Shown here: in pieces, positions 1 to 8,521 of the stretch | Layout of the letters: each line of letters begins with the position of its first letter | How positions within the stretch are numbered: position 1 is the first letter of the stretch | DNA from: Paraburkholderia dilworthii | Lineage (GTDB): Bacteria; Pseudomonadota; Gammaproteobacteria; Burkholderiales; Burkholderiaceae | Length of the DNA stretch: 64,000 nt | Assembly (NCBI RefSeq): GCF_000472525.1 | Contig: NZ_AWZT01000017.1 | Coordinates: 1-64,000, forward strand | Direction of reading: 5' to 3' | Position numbers and translations under genes: made by a program | Notes under the pieces: generated by a model | Databases searched by the model: none | Seen by the model: only the letters and a program-made list of their open reading frames with translations | What the model was told of the DNA's origin: nothing

Positions 1-275
1 TTCTCGAACCAGGCTCGCTCGTCTGCCCGCTCTTCTTCAGCCATCTCGCTCGCGCAATGACTATAACGCGTGCCAGGTTACCAGGTTTCGTGGCTGAAAT
101 GTGGGTAATCACAAGGTGGGTTGGCCGATTACTAGATGTCGCCGAAGGGCCGTTGATCGTCGGCAACGCAGAGATCATTCAGATCTTCAATCCGATTCTC
201 GCGACGGTAAACAGCCAGCCGCAATGATCCGCTGTAGCAAAGGGTAAGTCGGTCGTCATTGTGATGCGGTAAAAC
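1..275. other. Leading intergenic stretch with no gene recognised
   Basis: I see no convincing coding region in this stretch. A short direct repeat (CCAGGTTA / CCAGGTTT) lies near 71-87. It may be the 3' flank of a gene outside the window. Confidence 0.4.
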
Positions 276-314
276 GTGAGGCCCTTGCTAACGATATTGC
301 GCTTTAATGAACAC

Positions 315-730
315 ATGTTCGATCACTGACTTCACTTCAATTCTTCCGCGCTTGCGCGCCTCGCTGAGCGTGAATGGGCGGCCGTGTATGCACCATTCGG
401 CCTGACGCAGCGCAAGGATTTGTCCTGCGGGTGGTGCTTGCATCGCCCGGTTGCCTGAGCAGTCAGGTCGCGGAGACATTAGGCATCGCCCGTTCCACCG
501 CCACCAGACTTATCGACAATCTCTCTGAAAAGCGATTAGTCGAACGCCGTCAAGCTGAATCGGATGGCAGGGAGTGGTGCGTTTACCCAACGCGTTCAGG
601 CAAAGCGCTTGGCCGACCGATAAATGACGCCAGTGCAGAGATCGCTAAAGCGCTGCGCGCGAAAGTTGGGCCGGAACTATTCGAATCAGCTGTCTCCAGC
701 ATGCACGGAATCAGGAAGGCGCGTACATAA
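315..730 (+). pseudogene. Decayed MarR-family transcriptional regulator
   Basis: Two reading frames together give a near-complete MarR-type winged helix protein. From ATG 315 (or GTG 276) one frame reads MFDH, then TGA at 327-329, then LHFNSSALARLAEREW and on to AAVYAPFGLTQ. The frame then shifts by one base near the T run at 419-421. The second frame carries VLRVVLASPGCLSSQVAETLG, the recognition-helix segment IARSTATRLIDNLSEKRLVE and the wing. The TGA sits where relatives usually have Cys (CLYFN-like). The longest open frame begins at 374, directly after a stop, and lacks the first helices. Two lesions in one short gene argue for a pseudogene rather than a sequencing error. Its former target is unknown. 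Confidence 0.7.
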
Positions 731-1648
731 GGCTCGGCTTTTCATCTCCAATGATTGTTTTGCTAATTAATGCAGAAAAAATAATGAGAAACGTACAGAC
801 ACAAGTTCCTGCTATCCGGCGCTCGTTGCAGCGAGGACGGCCGAAGCCCGGGGATGGAGTGCGATCGACGGTGGGTATCGCGATAGCAGTAGCGGCGATC
901 GCATTGCTGCTCGCTTGAACGCGGTCTTCGTACGAGTACATGGACGACGCCCAAGTAGTCCAACATTTCGTCCGTACCCCCCGCGGGTCAGGATTTCGTG
1001 CAATCAACAAGCAAATTCATTGCTGACGCCATCAGCCCACCGGATGTCGGGAATCATTCGCCCGAGCGACCAGCAACCATTCGCTGAACAACTGCGCTAC
1101 TCCGCTGGAAACGATTGGACGGCGCTCAACGTCTCCCCTCCCGCCACGAAAAGTTTGCGTAGGCCTTCGTCCAGCAGCCTGAGCGACAGCCGCGAGCCCG
1201 GTTTCGACAAGATGCCCCGCCTGTTCAACGCCCAACCCCCGTCGCACCGCGTCCACTGATAGATGAACAGTGTCGGCAGCGGCGGGATGATCGCCGTCGT
1301 TCAAGAGCGCTTGCAGCACGACGACCGGCGCACATCGTTTTCATTTTAGGTCATGCCGGCGCGCGCATCCTCGGTCTGTCGTTCAACGCTGCTGCAAGAG
1401 CTGCCTTACGTGTCCACCCGCCTTTTAACAGCCGACACGTCCCGCATTCATTGCGTTCGTCGGAAATGCGGGGACCACGCCCTGCAATCCAGCCAGTTTT
1501 CATTAACTATCCTTCACGTTCGGGATGCGTAAGCGCGGCGATCGGCTAGATATCGTGATGGCACGCACTCACGTCGTCGCACACCGGTTTCTTACGGTCA
1601 ACAACGGCGGTTTGTGATTTCTTCAAATCTCTCAAACCAGGAGCCCAC
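731..1648. other. Intergenic region, about 0.9 kb, mostly unexplained
   Basis: Several short open frames occur on both strands, but none has a recognisable family or a good ribosome site. The longest, on the minus strand at 1032-1319, gives a 95-residue product I cannot place. An imperfect inverted repeat (CCCGCATT ... AATGCGGG) lies near 1441-1473. The only functional signal I support is the candidate promoter at 1503-1556 for the gene at 1649. Confidence 0.4.
1503..1556 (+). promoter_or_regulatory. Candidate paired half-site promoter of the DUF4148 gene
   Basis: TTAA at 1503-1506, six bases, then TTCA at 1513-1516. A -10-like hexamer TATCGT begins at 1551, exactly 48 nt after the first half-site base. 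This is the geometry found at several other promoters in the window. The predicted start near 1563 leaves a leader of about 85 nt before ATG 1649. Confidence 0.4.
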
Positions 1649-1969
1649 ATGAAAGGTCGATTCAAGATGGCCTCGGTCATCGCCTTGATGATAGTTAGCG
1701 TATCCGTTAACGCTGCGGAGAAATTGTCGGCAAAGGAATGTCAGTCGTATCCCTTTGTAGCGGCCAATGGCGGGATCACACATGGCGACCTCATTCGGGA
1801 ATTGTCGGAGCTTGAATCGGTGGGGTATGAGCCGGCCCGGAACGATCCGCAATATCCGGCGGGTCTTAGGCGGGCGGAGAAGCGCCTGCATGCAAAGTTC
1901 ATTACCGATTGCGGGCCGACATCGCAAGAGTCCGCGAAGGGTAGCGCAGATGCCCGGGTCAGTTCCTAA
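1649..1969 (+). CDS. Secreted DUF4148 domain protein
   Basis: A 106-residue protein with a Sec signal peptide (residues 1-22, ending VSVNA-A). The mature part has the DUF4148 pattern: a Cys-containing start, then ITHGDLIRELSELESVGYEPA, a Tyr-Pro pair and a helix ending RLHAKFITDC. DUF4148 proteins are small periplasmic proteins abundant in Burkholderiales, and their role is unknown. CAGGAG lies 7 nt before ATG 1649. It is closely related to the protein at 40343, with the same two Cys positions (about residues 31 and 89), which suggests a disulphide. A shared-geometry promoter candidate lies upstream. Confidence 0.85.
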   Translation: MKGRFKMASVIALMIVSVSVNAAEKLSAKECQSYPFVAANGGITHGDLIRELSELESVGYEPARNDPQYPAGLRRAEKRLHAKFITDCGPTSQESAKGSADARVSS

Positions 1970-2092
1970 CCGGTTGGCACCGCCTACGCCCGCGTGAACT
2001 GCTCGGGGCATCAGGGCTCCGCATATCACAGCGTCGTCGCCTGCCGTCATGTTCGACGGGCTCATTAACCCAGATCTGAAAGGAGCATCGAA

Positions 2093-3163
2093 TTGGTAAC
2101 CCAGGAAAAAAAATTTGACGTCACCGCGGATGATCCCGATCGCTCCCGAAGGAAGCTACTAGTTAGCGGCGGCGCGGCCACGGCTGCTGTACTGCTATCA
2201 GGCGTCGCGCAGGCCCGGAAGTCGCCCAGCGGTGCGCCGACTATGGATGGGCTGCCGGTGCCAGTGCCGCCGCCTGGCAAGACGGCGGGACCGATCATCG
2301 CTGGCCGGGATTCCAAGCTGGAGGGACGCGTTGCGGTCGTTACCGGGGCAGCTCGCGGAATCGGCCGCGCCATTGCGGTCGAGTTGGCAGCAAATGGAGC
2401 GGACGTCATTGCGCTCGACATTTCAGGACCGGTCAGCACAGCCTCTGATGCAGCGGCCGCCACGCCGCAAGAGCTTGCCAAGACAGTCAGCATGATCGAG
2501 GCGTATGGGCGCCGCGCCGAAGGTATTCGCGCGGACATCCGGGACATCGGCGCCTTGCGCGCCGCGGCCAATCGCATCGAACAGCGTTACGGAAAAATCG
2601 ACATCGTCGTCGCCAACGCAGCCATTCAGTACTGGAAGCCACTTCTGGACCTTCAGGACACAGAGTGGACGGACGTCATCGACAATAACCTGAACGGTAC
2701 CGCAAATACTATTCGAGCATTTGCACCAATGATGGTGACCCGCAACTATGGCCGCATCATCGTGGTTTCTTCGATGCAGGGACGGCACGGTACCAAGGAC
2801 GCTGCAAGTTATGCGGCGTCCAAGTGGGGCATCTTTGGTCTGATGAAGTCGGCGGCACTCGAACTCGGTCGCTACAACATTACAGTCAACGCCATAGTAC
2901 CAGGGCTCGTCGCCACCGCTTTGACGCTGTATGAAAAGCGACTGACGGAAAGCGTCGGTGAAACCGGCTACCACAAACCGAACGGCCTGCTGACGCCGCA
3001 GGAAGCGTGGGACCGCCGCGCGGCAACGATGCCGCTTGGCGTCGGATGGGTGCAGCCGGAAGACGTCTCGCCTGCGGCGGTGTTTCTCGCTTCGGATGCC
3101 GCTGCAATGATCACCGGCTCGGAAATCGAAGTGACGGGCGGCGATAGCGCGAAAAGTCTATAG
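2093..3163 (+). CDS. Tat-signal short-chain dehydrogenase, mycofactocin-SDR-like
   Basis: A 356-residue NAD(P)-dependent oxidoreductase of the SDR superfamily. The N-terminus has a twin-arginine motif (D16-R-S-R-R-K-L-L23) followed by a hydrophobic stretch ending near AQA-R42, so export of the folded enzyme to the periplasm is predicted. The Rossmann glycine motif is TGAARGIG (84-91), the NAA motif is at 175-177, and the catalytic Ser226/227, Tyr240 and Lys244 are present. The insertion after the second strand (about 108-140, ATPQELAKTVSMIE) resembles SDRs annotated as mycofactocin-coupled, although no mycofactocin gene is visible here. The start is TTG 2093, placed by GAAAGGAG 8 nt upstream. 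The substrate is unknown. A periplasmic SDR is unusual because NAD(P) is cytoplasmic, so cofactor would have to be carried across bound to the enzyme. Confidence 0.85.
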   Translation: MVTQEKKFDVTADDPDRSRRKLLVSGGAATAAVLLSGVAQARKSPSGAPTMDGLPVPVPPPGKTAGPIIAGRDSKLEGRVAVVTGAARGIGRAIAVELAANGADVIALDISGPVSTASDAAAATPQELAKTVSMIEAYGRRAEGIRADIRDIGALRAAANRIEQRYGKIDIVVANAAIQYWKPLLDLQDTEWTDVIDNNLNGTANTIRAFAPMMVTRNYGRIIVVSSMQGRHGTKDAASYAASKWGIFGLMKSAALELGRYNITVNAIVPGLVATALTLYEKRLTESVGETGYHKPNGLLTPQEAWDRRAATMPLGVGWVQPEDVSPAAVFLASDAAAMITGSEIEVTGGDSAKSL

Positions 3164-3695
3164 AGGCCTTTTCCCAGATTCAATAGAGTGGCACGCGCCA
3201 GTCACAGTCTACGGTGCCAGTCGCTGCACTGCGATGCAGAGCCACAACAATCATCAACCACGATGACGGCGGCATCAGATTTTGCGACGCAATCGTCATG
3301 GACAGCGCGTCAGGCTGCATCACGACCAATGACCACATTCAAGGAATTAGCGTGGGGAACGGTAGAACTCAGACAAGTGCTGATCGCCCATCTAAAGGCG
3401 CGAGTGCTTGATGTAACCCGGAGGAAAATCCGGGTTACATCTGAGAGATCCTCGATGTCAGTGCTGCCACGCTCGCCATTCGGCCGAGGCGGCCGACGCG
3501 TTTGACGTTTCCGTTGGAGCCACGCACCGATATCGGCGCAGTCTGAAGAGTGAGATGAAATCTAGAATTGCGAGACATAGAACAATTCAAGCTCCGTTCC
3601 CATGTCAAACAATTGCCAAAGAAAACTCCTCTCGAATAATGGAATGCAGGAGATGAATAAACACTTTTGTTTTTCTTGCAATCGCCCTCTCGACT
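3164..3695. other. Intergenic region of about 530 nt
   Basis: No credible coding region. It contains a perfect 13-bp inverted repeat at 3410-3441 (listed separately) and, at 3657-3695, codons for a signal-peptide-like stretch that belongs to the next gene but lacks an in-frame ATG, GTG or TTG start. Confidence 0.5.
3410..3441. repeat. Perfect 13-bp inverted repeat with 6-nt loop
   Basis: Left arm GATGTAACCCGGA at 3410-3422, loop GGAAAA, right arm TCCGGGTTACATC at 3429-3441. No T run follows on either strand, so it is not a standard intrinsic terminator. It may end transcription of the SDR gene 250 nt upstream by another route, or bind a dimeric regulator. Confidence 0.7.
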
Positions 3696-4277
3696 ATGTC
3701 CACAGCGTATGCACAAGGAACCGTCATTAAAGGAATGGATTTCGGTCCCTTAGCCAAGCTCGCCGGCACCTGGAAAACCATCGCGACCGGTGGCGTGGAT
3801 GTGGCGCCCGGACAGGTAGGATCCAAAGTAGGCACAGGCAATCCCGCGATAGAACCTTATTACGAGCAGTTAACCTTTGAACCCGCAGCGGACGCGACGA
3901 ACGCCAGTGATCAATACCTGGTGGCAATGGCCTACACGCTTCAGGTCTTCAGTAAAAGGGACAACAAACAGTTCCATGACCAACGCGGCTATCTGATTTA
4001 CGACAAGAAGAAACAGATTGTCTATGACTCGTTTTGTATTCCCAGGGCTGTCTGTGTCGTGGCGGAAGGAAAAGCCGGGGATAAGATGACCTTAACGTCA
4101 CAATCCAAAGGCATAGCTGAATCTCAGTACATGGCAAAAAACGACGCAACAAGCGTTTTCTCGATCACGTTCGAGCTGACGGGAGATACATTGAGATACG
4201 CGCAAAAAACGCAACTACATGTCTACGGCAAGTCGTTCGCGCACATTGACTCAAGCGCCCTCAGCAAGGCAAGCTAG
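3696..4277 (+). CDS. Nitrobindin/FABP-like haem-binding beta-barrel protein (start uncertain)
   Basis: 193 codons from ATG 3696. The sequence LAKLAGTWKT (about residues 18-27), the beta-rich middle (LVAMAYTLQVFSKRD, RGYLIYDKKKQIVYDSF) and the C-terminal strand pattern resemble the THAP4/nitrobindin haem-binding barrel family. Residues 1-8 (MSTAYAQG) look like the end of a signal peptide. The frame continues upstream as FVFLAIALST, a good hydrophobic core, to a TGA at 3654-3656. The only ATG with a nearby AGGAG is at 3653, and it is in another frame. Either one base has been lost or gained in the first codons, or a rare start such as ATA 3657 is used, or the short form is cytoplasmic. The family call is by fold pattern only. 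Confidence 0.6.
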   Translation: MSTAYAQGTVIKGMDFGPLAKLAGTWKTIATGGVDVAPGQVGSKVGTGNPAIEPYYEQLTFEPAADATNASDQYLVAMAYTLQVFSKRDNKQFHDQRGYLIYDKKKQIVYDSFCIPRAVCVVAEGKAGDKMTLTSQSKGIAESQYMAKNDATSVFSITFELTGDTLRYAQKTQLHVYGKSFAHIDSSALSKAS

Positions 4278-4661
4278 CAGCTTGAGGTGCGCGCCCTCGC
4301 CACGCACTCGCCGCGACCTTCCGCAGCATCGCGATCCGGCCCATTGCATTGTCAGTGTACATAAAGATAACTTCATGTCCGGCAGCTGAATATTTAGGCT
4401 GTACGCGCTACATTGGCTCATCCGCGAACCTTGTTCGGCTGCGAACGACGGCGACAGGGTGTGGGCAAGAGAGGCGATTGGTCGGAAGCTTCTTTCCCGA
4501 TCTGCCCGCCTTCAACATCACTCCGATCCCCTCCCCGGCTAGTGATCGATTGCGTCTGCCTGGCTCGGTCAGACAAATGGCATGCCGTTTCGATCGTGTT
4601 CCCAGCTCCAGGGCGGCTTGAACGACTGCCCACCGGAGTCACACTGCGGCGCATCGAAATC
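4278..4661. other. Intergenic and leader region before the ferric-reductase-like gene
   Basis: No gene is supported. The frame of the downstream gene stays open back to 4413, but that part is poor in coding character and the membrane protein begins naturally at 4662. A candidate promoter lies at 4362-4414. Confidence 0.5.
4362..4414 (+). promoter_or_regulatory. Candidate paired half-site promoter of the ferric-reductase-like gene
   Basis: TAAA at 4362-4365, six bases, TTCATG at 4372-4377. A -10-like TACATT begins at 4409, 47 nt after the first half-site base, one less than at the other sites of this type. The TTCATGT end is identical to that in the promoter of the two-component operon at 32844. 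The predicted leader is long, about 240 nt. Confidence 0.3.
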
Positions 4662-5999
4662 ATGAAAAACATCAGACTAAGCTATCTGCTTTTGCTGACA
4701 GGGCTCACCTTGCTCTGGCTAGTTGCCGAGAGCTCATCGCCCGGCTCGCGTGGATTCCGCGCGTTGCAACTGTCGATGATCAATTTGACCGGCATTCTTG
4801 CGATCGGATGCATGAGCGCGGCACTCTTTATGGCAATCCGCCCGAACAGCATCGAGCGCTTTCTCGGCGGCCTCGACAAGATGTACCGTCTTCACAAATG
4901 GCTGGGTATAAGCGCACTGGTGCTTTCGACCGTTCACTGGCTGTGCGCAAAATCTCCAAACTGGCTGATCGGCCTGGGGTGGATGCAAAGGCCGTTGCGC
5001 GAGCGCGGCTCGTCAGGCGCGGTCGGCCCTTCAGCGCTCGTCCGGATTCTAGCCGCGCAGCATGGGCTCGCGAAAGGGATTGGCGAGTGGGCATTCTACG
5101 CAACGGTCGCAATCGTTGTCATTGCGCTGCTAAAAGCCTTCCCCTACCGCCAATTCTTTAAGATACATCGACTGCTAGCAGTTGTGTATCCGTTGTTGGC
5201 GTTCCATGCAGTGGTGCTCATGAACCGTAGTTACTGGACCACAGCACTTGGTCCGACAATAGCACTGCTCATTTTCATGGCCATGCTGGCTACGGCCGTC
5301 TCGCTGTTGCGCCGCGTTGGCCGAACGCGACGAGCAGTCGGACATATCGAGAAACTCGTGCATTACCAGGACATGCAGGTACTAAGCATCGTCATCAAAC
5401 TGAAGAACCGCTGGTTGGGCCATGCCGCCGGGCAATTTGCCTTCGTTACGTTCGACAAGGACGAGGGTGCGCATCCCTTCACAATTTCCTCGGCATGGCA
5501 CGACGACGGCAAGATACGCTTTCATATCAAGAACATTGGCGATTACACAAGGCAGTTGCCGGCCGTTCTAAAAGCCGGCGACCAGGCCAGCGTTGAAGGG
5601 CCGTATGGCCGCTTCGACTTTCGTAGCGACAAACAAAGACAGATATGGATCGCTGGCGGCATCGGGATAACCCCGTTTCTCGCGCGAATGCAGGCGCGAG
5701 AGCGGCATTTCGATCTGCGCGCGGTAGACCTGTTTCTCTGCACTAACGCAATGGACGAAGAGTTCGTTCGTGAGGTCGGTCAACTAGCAATCGGCGCGAG
5801 CGTACGCCTCCACCTGCTGATTAGCGGCAGGGATGACCGTCTGACAGGTCAGCGCCTCCGTGAGATCGTACCAGACTGGACGTCCTCCGACGTGTGGTTC
5901 TGCGGGCCGGCAAGTTTTGGCCGAAGCTTGCGGCAGGATCTGATTGCGCATGGATTAGCGCATCAAGACTTCCATCAGGAACTGTTCGACATGCGGTAA
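4662..5999 (+). CDS. Ferric-reductase-like transmembrane flavocytochrome
   Basis: A 445-residue inner-membrane oxidoreductase. It would pass electrons from cytoplasmic NAD(P)H through FAD and haem, probably to ferric iron or another acceptor. The N-terminal half has about six membrane segments with four conserved histidines (His78, His92, His169, His182) placed to hold two haems. The C-terminal half is a ferredoxin-reductase-type module: HPFTISS (271-277) for flavin, GPYGRF (313-318), GGIGITPF (332-339) for nucleotide, and an FCGP motif near the end. Start ATG 4662 precedes a short basic segment and the first helix; its ribosome site is weak. It stands alone and converges with the MFS gene downstream. 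The physiological acceptor cannot be read from sequence. Confidence 0.85.
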   Translation: MKNIRLSYLLLLTGLTLLWLVAESSSPGSRGFRALQLSMINLTGILAIGCMSAALFMAIRPNSIERFLGGLDKMYRLHKWLGISALVLSTVHWLCAKSPNWLIGLGWMQRPLRERGSSGAVGPSALVRILAAQHGLAKGIGEWAFYATVAIVVIALLKAFPYRQFFKIHRLLAVVYPLLAFHAVVLMNRSYWTTALGPTIALLIFMAMLATAVSLLRRVGRTRRAVGHIEKLVHYQDMQVLSIVIKLKNRWLGHAAGQFAFVTFDKDEGAHPFTISSAWHDDGKIRFHIKNIGDYTRQLPAVLKAGDQASVEGPYGRFDFRSDKQRQIWIAGGIGITPFLARMQARERHFDLRAVDLFLCTNAMDEEFVREVGQLAIGASVRLHLLISGRDDRLTGQRLREIVPDWTSSDVWFCGPASFGRSLRQDLIAHGLAHQDFHQELFDMR

Positions 6000-6042
6000 T
6001 CCAGATCCGCCACCACATGGGAAAGCGACTGTGAGACTAGGG

Positions 6043-7365
6043 TCACTGAACAGACTGGGATTCGCCCGCTGAAGACAGACGCACAGACGCCGGTTTATGC
6101 CGGCACAAAGCCAAGGTGCCGACAAATGAGCACGCCGCCGCAAGGCTCAACCACCACGCTGGTGCCGCATTGTCGTGGGTTATATGGATGATTGCTGTGG
6201 AAATTGCCGGCGTGAAGCCGCCGAATAGCGCAGTGGCAACACTGTAAGCGAGCGAGAAACCCGCAACACGCACCTCTGGTGGCATCACTTCCTCAAGGGA
6301 CACGACCATGGCACCGTTGTACATGCTGTAGAGAAAGGAAAGCCAAAGAAGCACCGCTAGCATTTTGCCGAAGGTCGGCGCGTCGGCCAGAAATGAAAGC
6401 GCGGGGTACGCGGTGACAACCGCTAGCACAGTCGTCGACAGTAGCAGCGGGCGACGCCCTATCCTGTCTGACAATGCGCCGCTAACCGGCAGCCAGAAAA
6501 AGTTGGAAAGGCCGACATAGACGGTCACGAGCAGGCTGTCCGCCGTGCCCAGGCGCAAGGCAGTTTTGCCGAAGGTTGGCGCATAGACCGTAATGAGGTA
6601 AAAGCTGGTCGTGGTCATGGCTACCTGCATGGCTCCAGCCACGACAATCTTCCAGTTGACGGCCAGCGTGCGGATCACGTCGCGCATTGCCGGTCGATTC
6701 TGTCGGCTCTTGAATTGCTTTGTTTCCTCGAGCTTGTATCGGAGCTTGAATACCAACGGCACAGCCAGGCAACCGACGAAGAATGGAACACGCCATCCCC
6801 ATGCTGCGACTGATGCGGCATCCATCAGCCCATTTAGCGCGAACCCGAGACTCGCCGCGACGACGATCGACAACTGCTGACTGGCTGATTGCCAACTGGT
6901 AAAGAACCCTTTCCTTCCTGGCGACGCCAATTCCGCCAGGTAAACAGAAACCCCGCCGAGTTCTGCGCCCGCCGCGAAGCCTTGCAGCAAGCGGCCAATC
7001 AGCACGAGAGCAGGCGCCAGCAGCCCAATTGTCGAGTACCGAGGCACGAAGGTTATCAATAAGGTACCGCTGGCCATGAGCCCGAGCGTCATGATAAGGC
7101 CCTTGCGTCGACCGACATCATCGATATAGGCGCCCAGAAATACCGCGCCAAGCGGGCGCATGAGGAACCCGGCGCCAAACACGGCAAAAGTGGAGATTAG
7201 GGAAGCAAACTCGTTATGCAGAGGAAAGAAGGCGGCGGCGATCTGCGTGGCGTAAAAGCCGAAGAGAAAAAAATCGAACTGCTCAAGAAAATTGCCGGCT
7301 GTCACGCGGAAGACGGCAATAATCGGCGAGCGCCGGCGGTGGGAGTCTGTTGAACTGGGCAGCAT
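6043..7365 (-). CDS. MFS metabolite:proton symporter (MHS family)
   Basis: A 440-residue transporter with 12 predicted membrane helices. The N-terminus (RVTAGNFLEQFDFFLFGFYA) and the loop GAYIDDVGRRKGL match the metabolite:H+ symporter group, which takes up citrate, tricarballylate, alpha-ketoglutarate or related carboxylates. GRLLQGFAAGAELGG is the typical fourth-helix motif, and a second signature, SDRIGRRPLLL, lies in the C-terminal half. ATG 7365 is chosen because GGAG lies 8 nt upstream and the protein then has the family length. The frame is open further upstream but lacks matching sequence. The exact substrate is not determinable. Confidence 0.85.
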   Translation of the reverse strand: MLPSSTDSHRRRSPIIAVFRVTAGNFLEQFDFFLFGFYATQIAAAFFPLHNEFASLISTFAVFGAGFLMRPLGAVFLGAYIDDVGRRKGLIMTLGLMASGTLLITFVPRYSTIGLLAPALVLIGRLLQGFAAGAELGGVSVYLAELASPGRKGFFTSWQSASQQLSIVVAASLGFALNGLMDAASVAAWGWRVPFFVGCLAVPLVFKLRYKLEETKQFKSRQNRPAMRDVIRTLAVNWKIVVAGAMQVAMTTTSFYLITVYAPTFGKTALRLGTADSLLVTVYVGLSNFFWLPVSGALSDRIGRRPLLLSTTVLAVVTAYPALSFLADAPTFGKMLAVLLWLSFLYSMYNGAMVVSLEEVMPPEVRVAGFSLAYSVATALFGGFTPAISTAIIHITHDNAAPAWWLSLAAACSFVGTLALCRHKPASVRLSSAGESQSVQ

Positions 7366-8092
7366 GGATTGTCTCCAAGGAATTGCGATCTCCTGTTTGT
7401 TGGCGTTTTTCAGATGCCGGCTATCATCGTTCGGGCACCGAACAAAGGCAGCGAATCGCCGTAGTTGCGATATGACGATCACGACGTTCATCCTGACTTG
7501 CCGGGCAAGGCAGTTAGCCGACCGCTTGGGTACTAAACGCGCAAAGAGGCTGCTAACCAGCGTAGTCTGCTGCCCGTATCAGTTCGCTACCCAAACGATG
7601 AAGATTAGTTAATCTCTTTGCACGTCGAATCTGTCGCGGGCCGCTGGTCGGTGATAGCGTGCCGTCGTTAACGCAAGAGGCGCGTCAACCGCGCGCGCCT
7701 GTCGTGCGCGGCCCGGATTACATGCAGCCTTGACCTCATGCATCAGACGTTCACTATCGTCGAGCGTACGGTTGACGACGGTCACCGGCGGTCACCGGCG
7801 TCGTTTCTAGAAGATGGCAGACGGCCCGACATATCGCCTCCGGGGCCAGCACGTTGAAACATGCGCGTGGTAAGCCGCCACCGTGGTCGGCGCCGCATTA
7901 AATTTATTTAATGTCGGGGAGAAGGCCCCGAAATGCCACCGCGACTAAGCTGGCGACAAGCCTTTTGCACGACGGAAATTATGGGATCGTCTCGTGCTTA
8001 AACAAAGTTTCATCAAAGCAGTGCGCTCCTTCAGATTACTGGGTTTTCTGCGCGCAATAATGGCCACGGACAATCTATCCGAGGAGCACGCA
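7366..8092. other. Divergent intergenic region, about 0.7 kb
   Basis: No gene is supported. It holds a 10-bp tandem duplication (GTCACCGGCG twice, near 7780-7800) and the candidate promoter at 7899-7951 for the two-component operon. Part of this stretch must also carry the promoter of the MFS gene on the other strand, which I cannot place. Confidence 0.5.
7899..7951 (+). promoter_or_regulatory. Candidate paired half-site promoter of the two-component operon
   Basis: The palindrome-like CATTAAATTTATTTAATG spans 7896-7913. Within it, TTAA at 7898-7901 and TTAA at 7908-7911 are separated by six bases. The -10-like TAAGCT begins at 7946, 48 nt after the first half-site base. The block CTAAGCTGGCGACA (7945-7958) is identical to one at 33781-33794 before the second RND operon, at the same distance from its half-sites. 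Confidence 0.5.
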
Positions 8093-8467
8093 ATGCCGCA
8101 AGCAATGAGCCTGGAAGTCGTCAACGAATACGGGAAACCTGCGATACGCATGGCTATTGAAAATGCAGCCGTGCTGCTCGACGCAGAGGACATCGACGAA
8201 TTGATTCACCATCTGAGTTACCTGCGTGCAGGGATGCGCCCCGACGTTCCCATGCAGCCACCCGCGCGGCAGCAGTTTGTACTCGAGATGGACCCGTGCT
8301 GGCATACCGAAAAGCATCCGTTGTATGACGGTGTGGTACTGATCCTTCGGCATAGCGGGTTGGGATGGGCCGGATTCGCGCTGCCAACGCACAGCCTTGC
8401 AGAACTTCGCGAAGCGATAAACCAGCATCTGGCGGCCCTCGACCATGAGCATTGCATGCCGAACTAG
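8093..8467 (+). CDS. Conserved hypothetical protein upstream of a two-component system
   Basis: A 124-residue cytoplasmic protein of no family I recognise. It starts MPQAMSLEVVNEYGKPAI, has a segment rich in acidic and hydrophobic residues (LLDAEDIDELIHHLSYLRAGM) and ends with a helix likely to pack (LAELREAINQHLAAL). There is no signal peptide or membrane segment. ATG 8093 is placed by GAGGAG 6 nt upstream. It is the first gene after the shared-type promoter and lies 54 nt before the response regulator, so it is probably co-transcribed. A role linked to the signalling system is inference. Confidence 0.7.
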   Translation: MPQAMSLEVVNEYGKPAIRMAIENAAVLLDAEDIDELIHHLSYLRAGMRPDVPMQPPARQQFVLEMDPCWHTEKHPLYDGVVLILRHSGLGWAGFALPTHSLAELREAINQHLAALDHEHCMPN

Positions 8468-8521
8468 CGCATAGCGCGCGATCGCCCTGTCGACCCAGAT
8501 CCAAACGCAGATCCAGGAAAA

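Noticed and set aside
1032..1319. 95-codon minus-strand open frame
   Set aside because: No ribosome site, no recognised domain, GTG start, and overlapping open frames on the other strand; it may be GC-driven.
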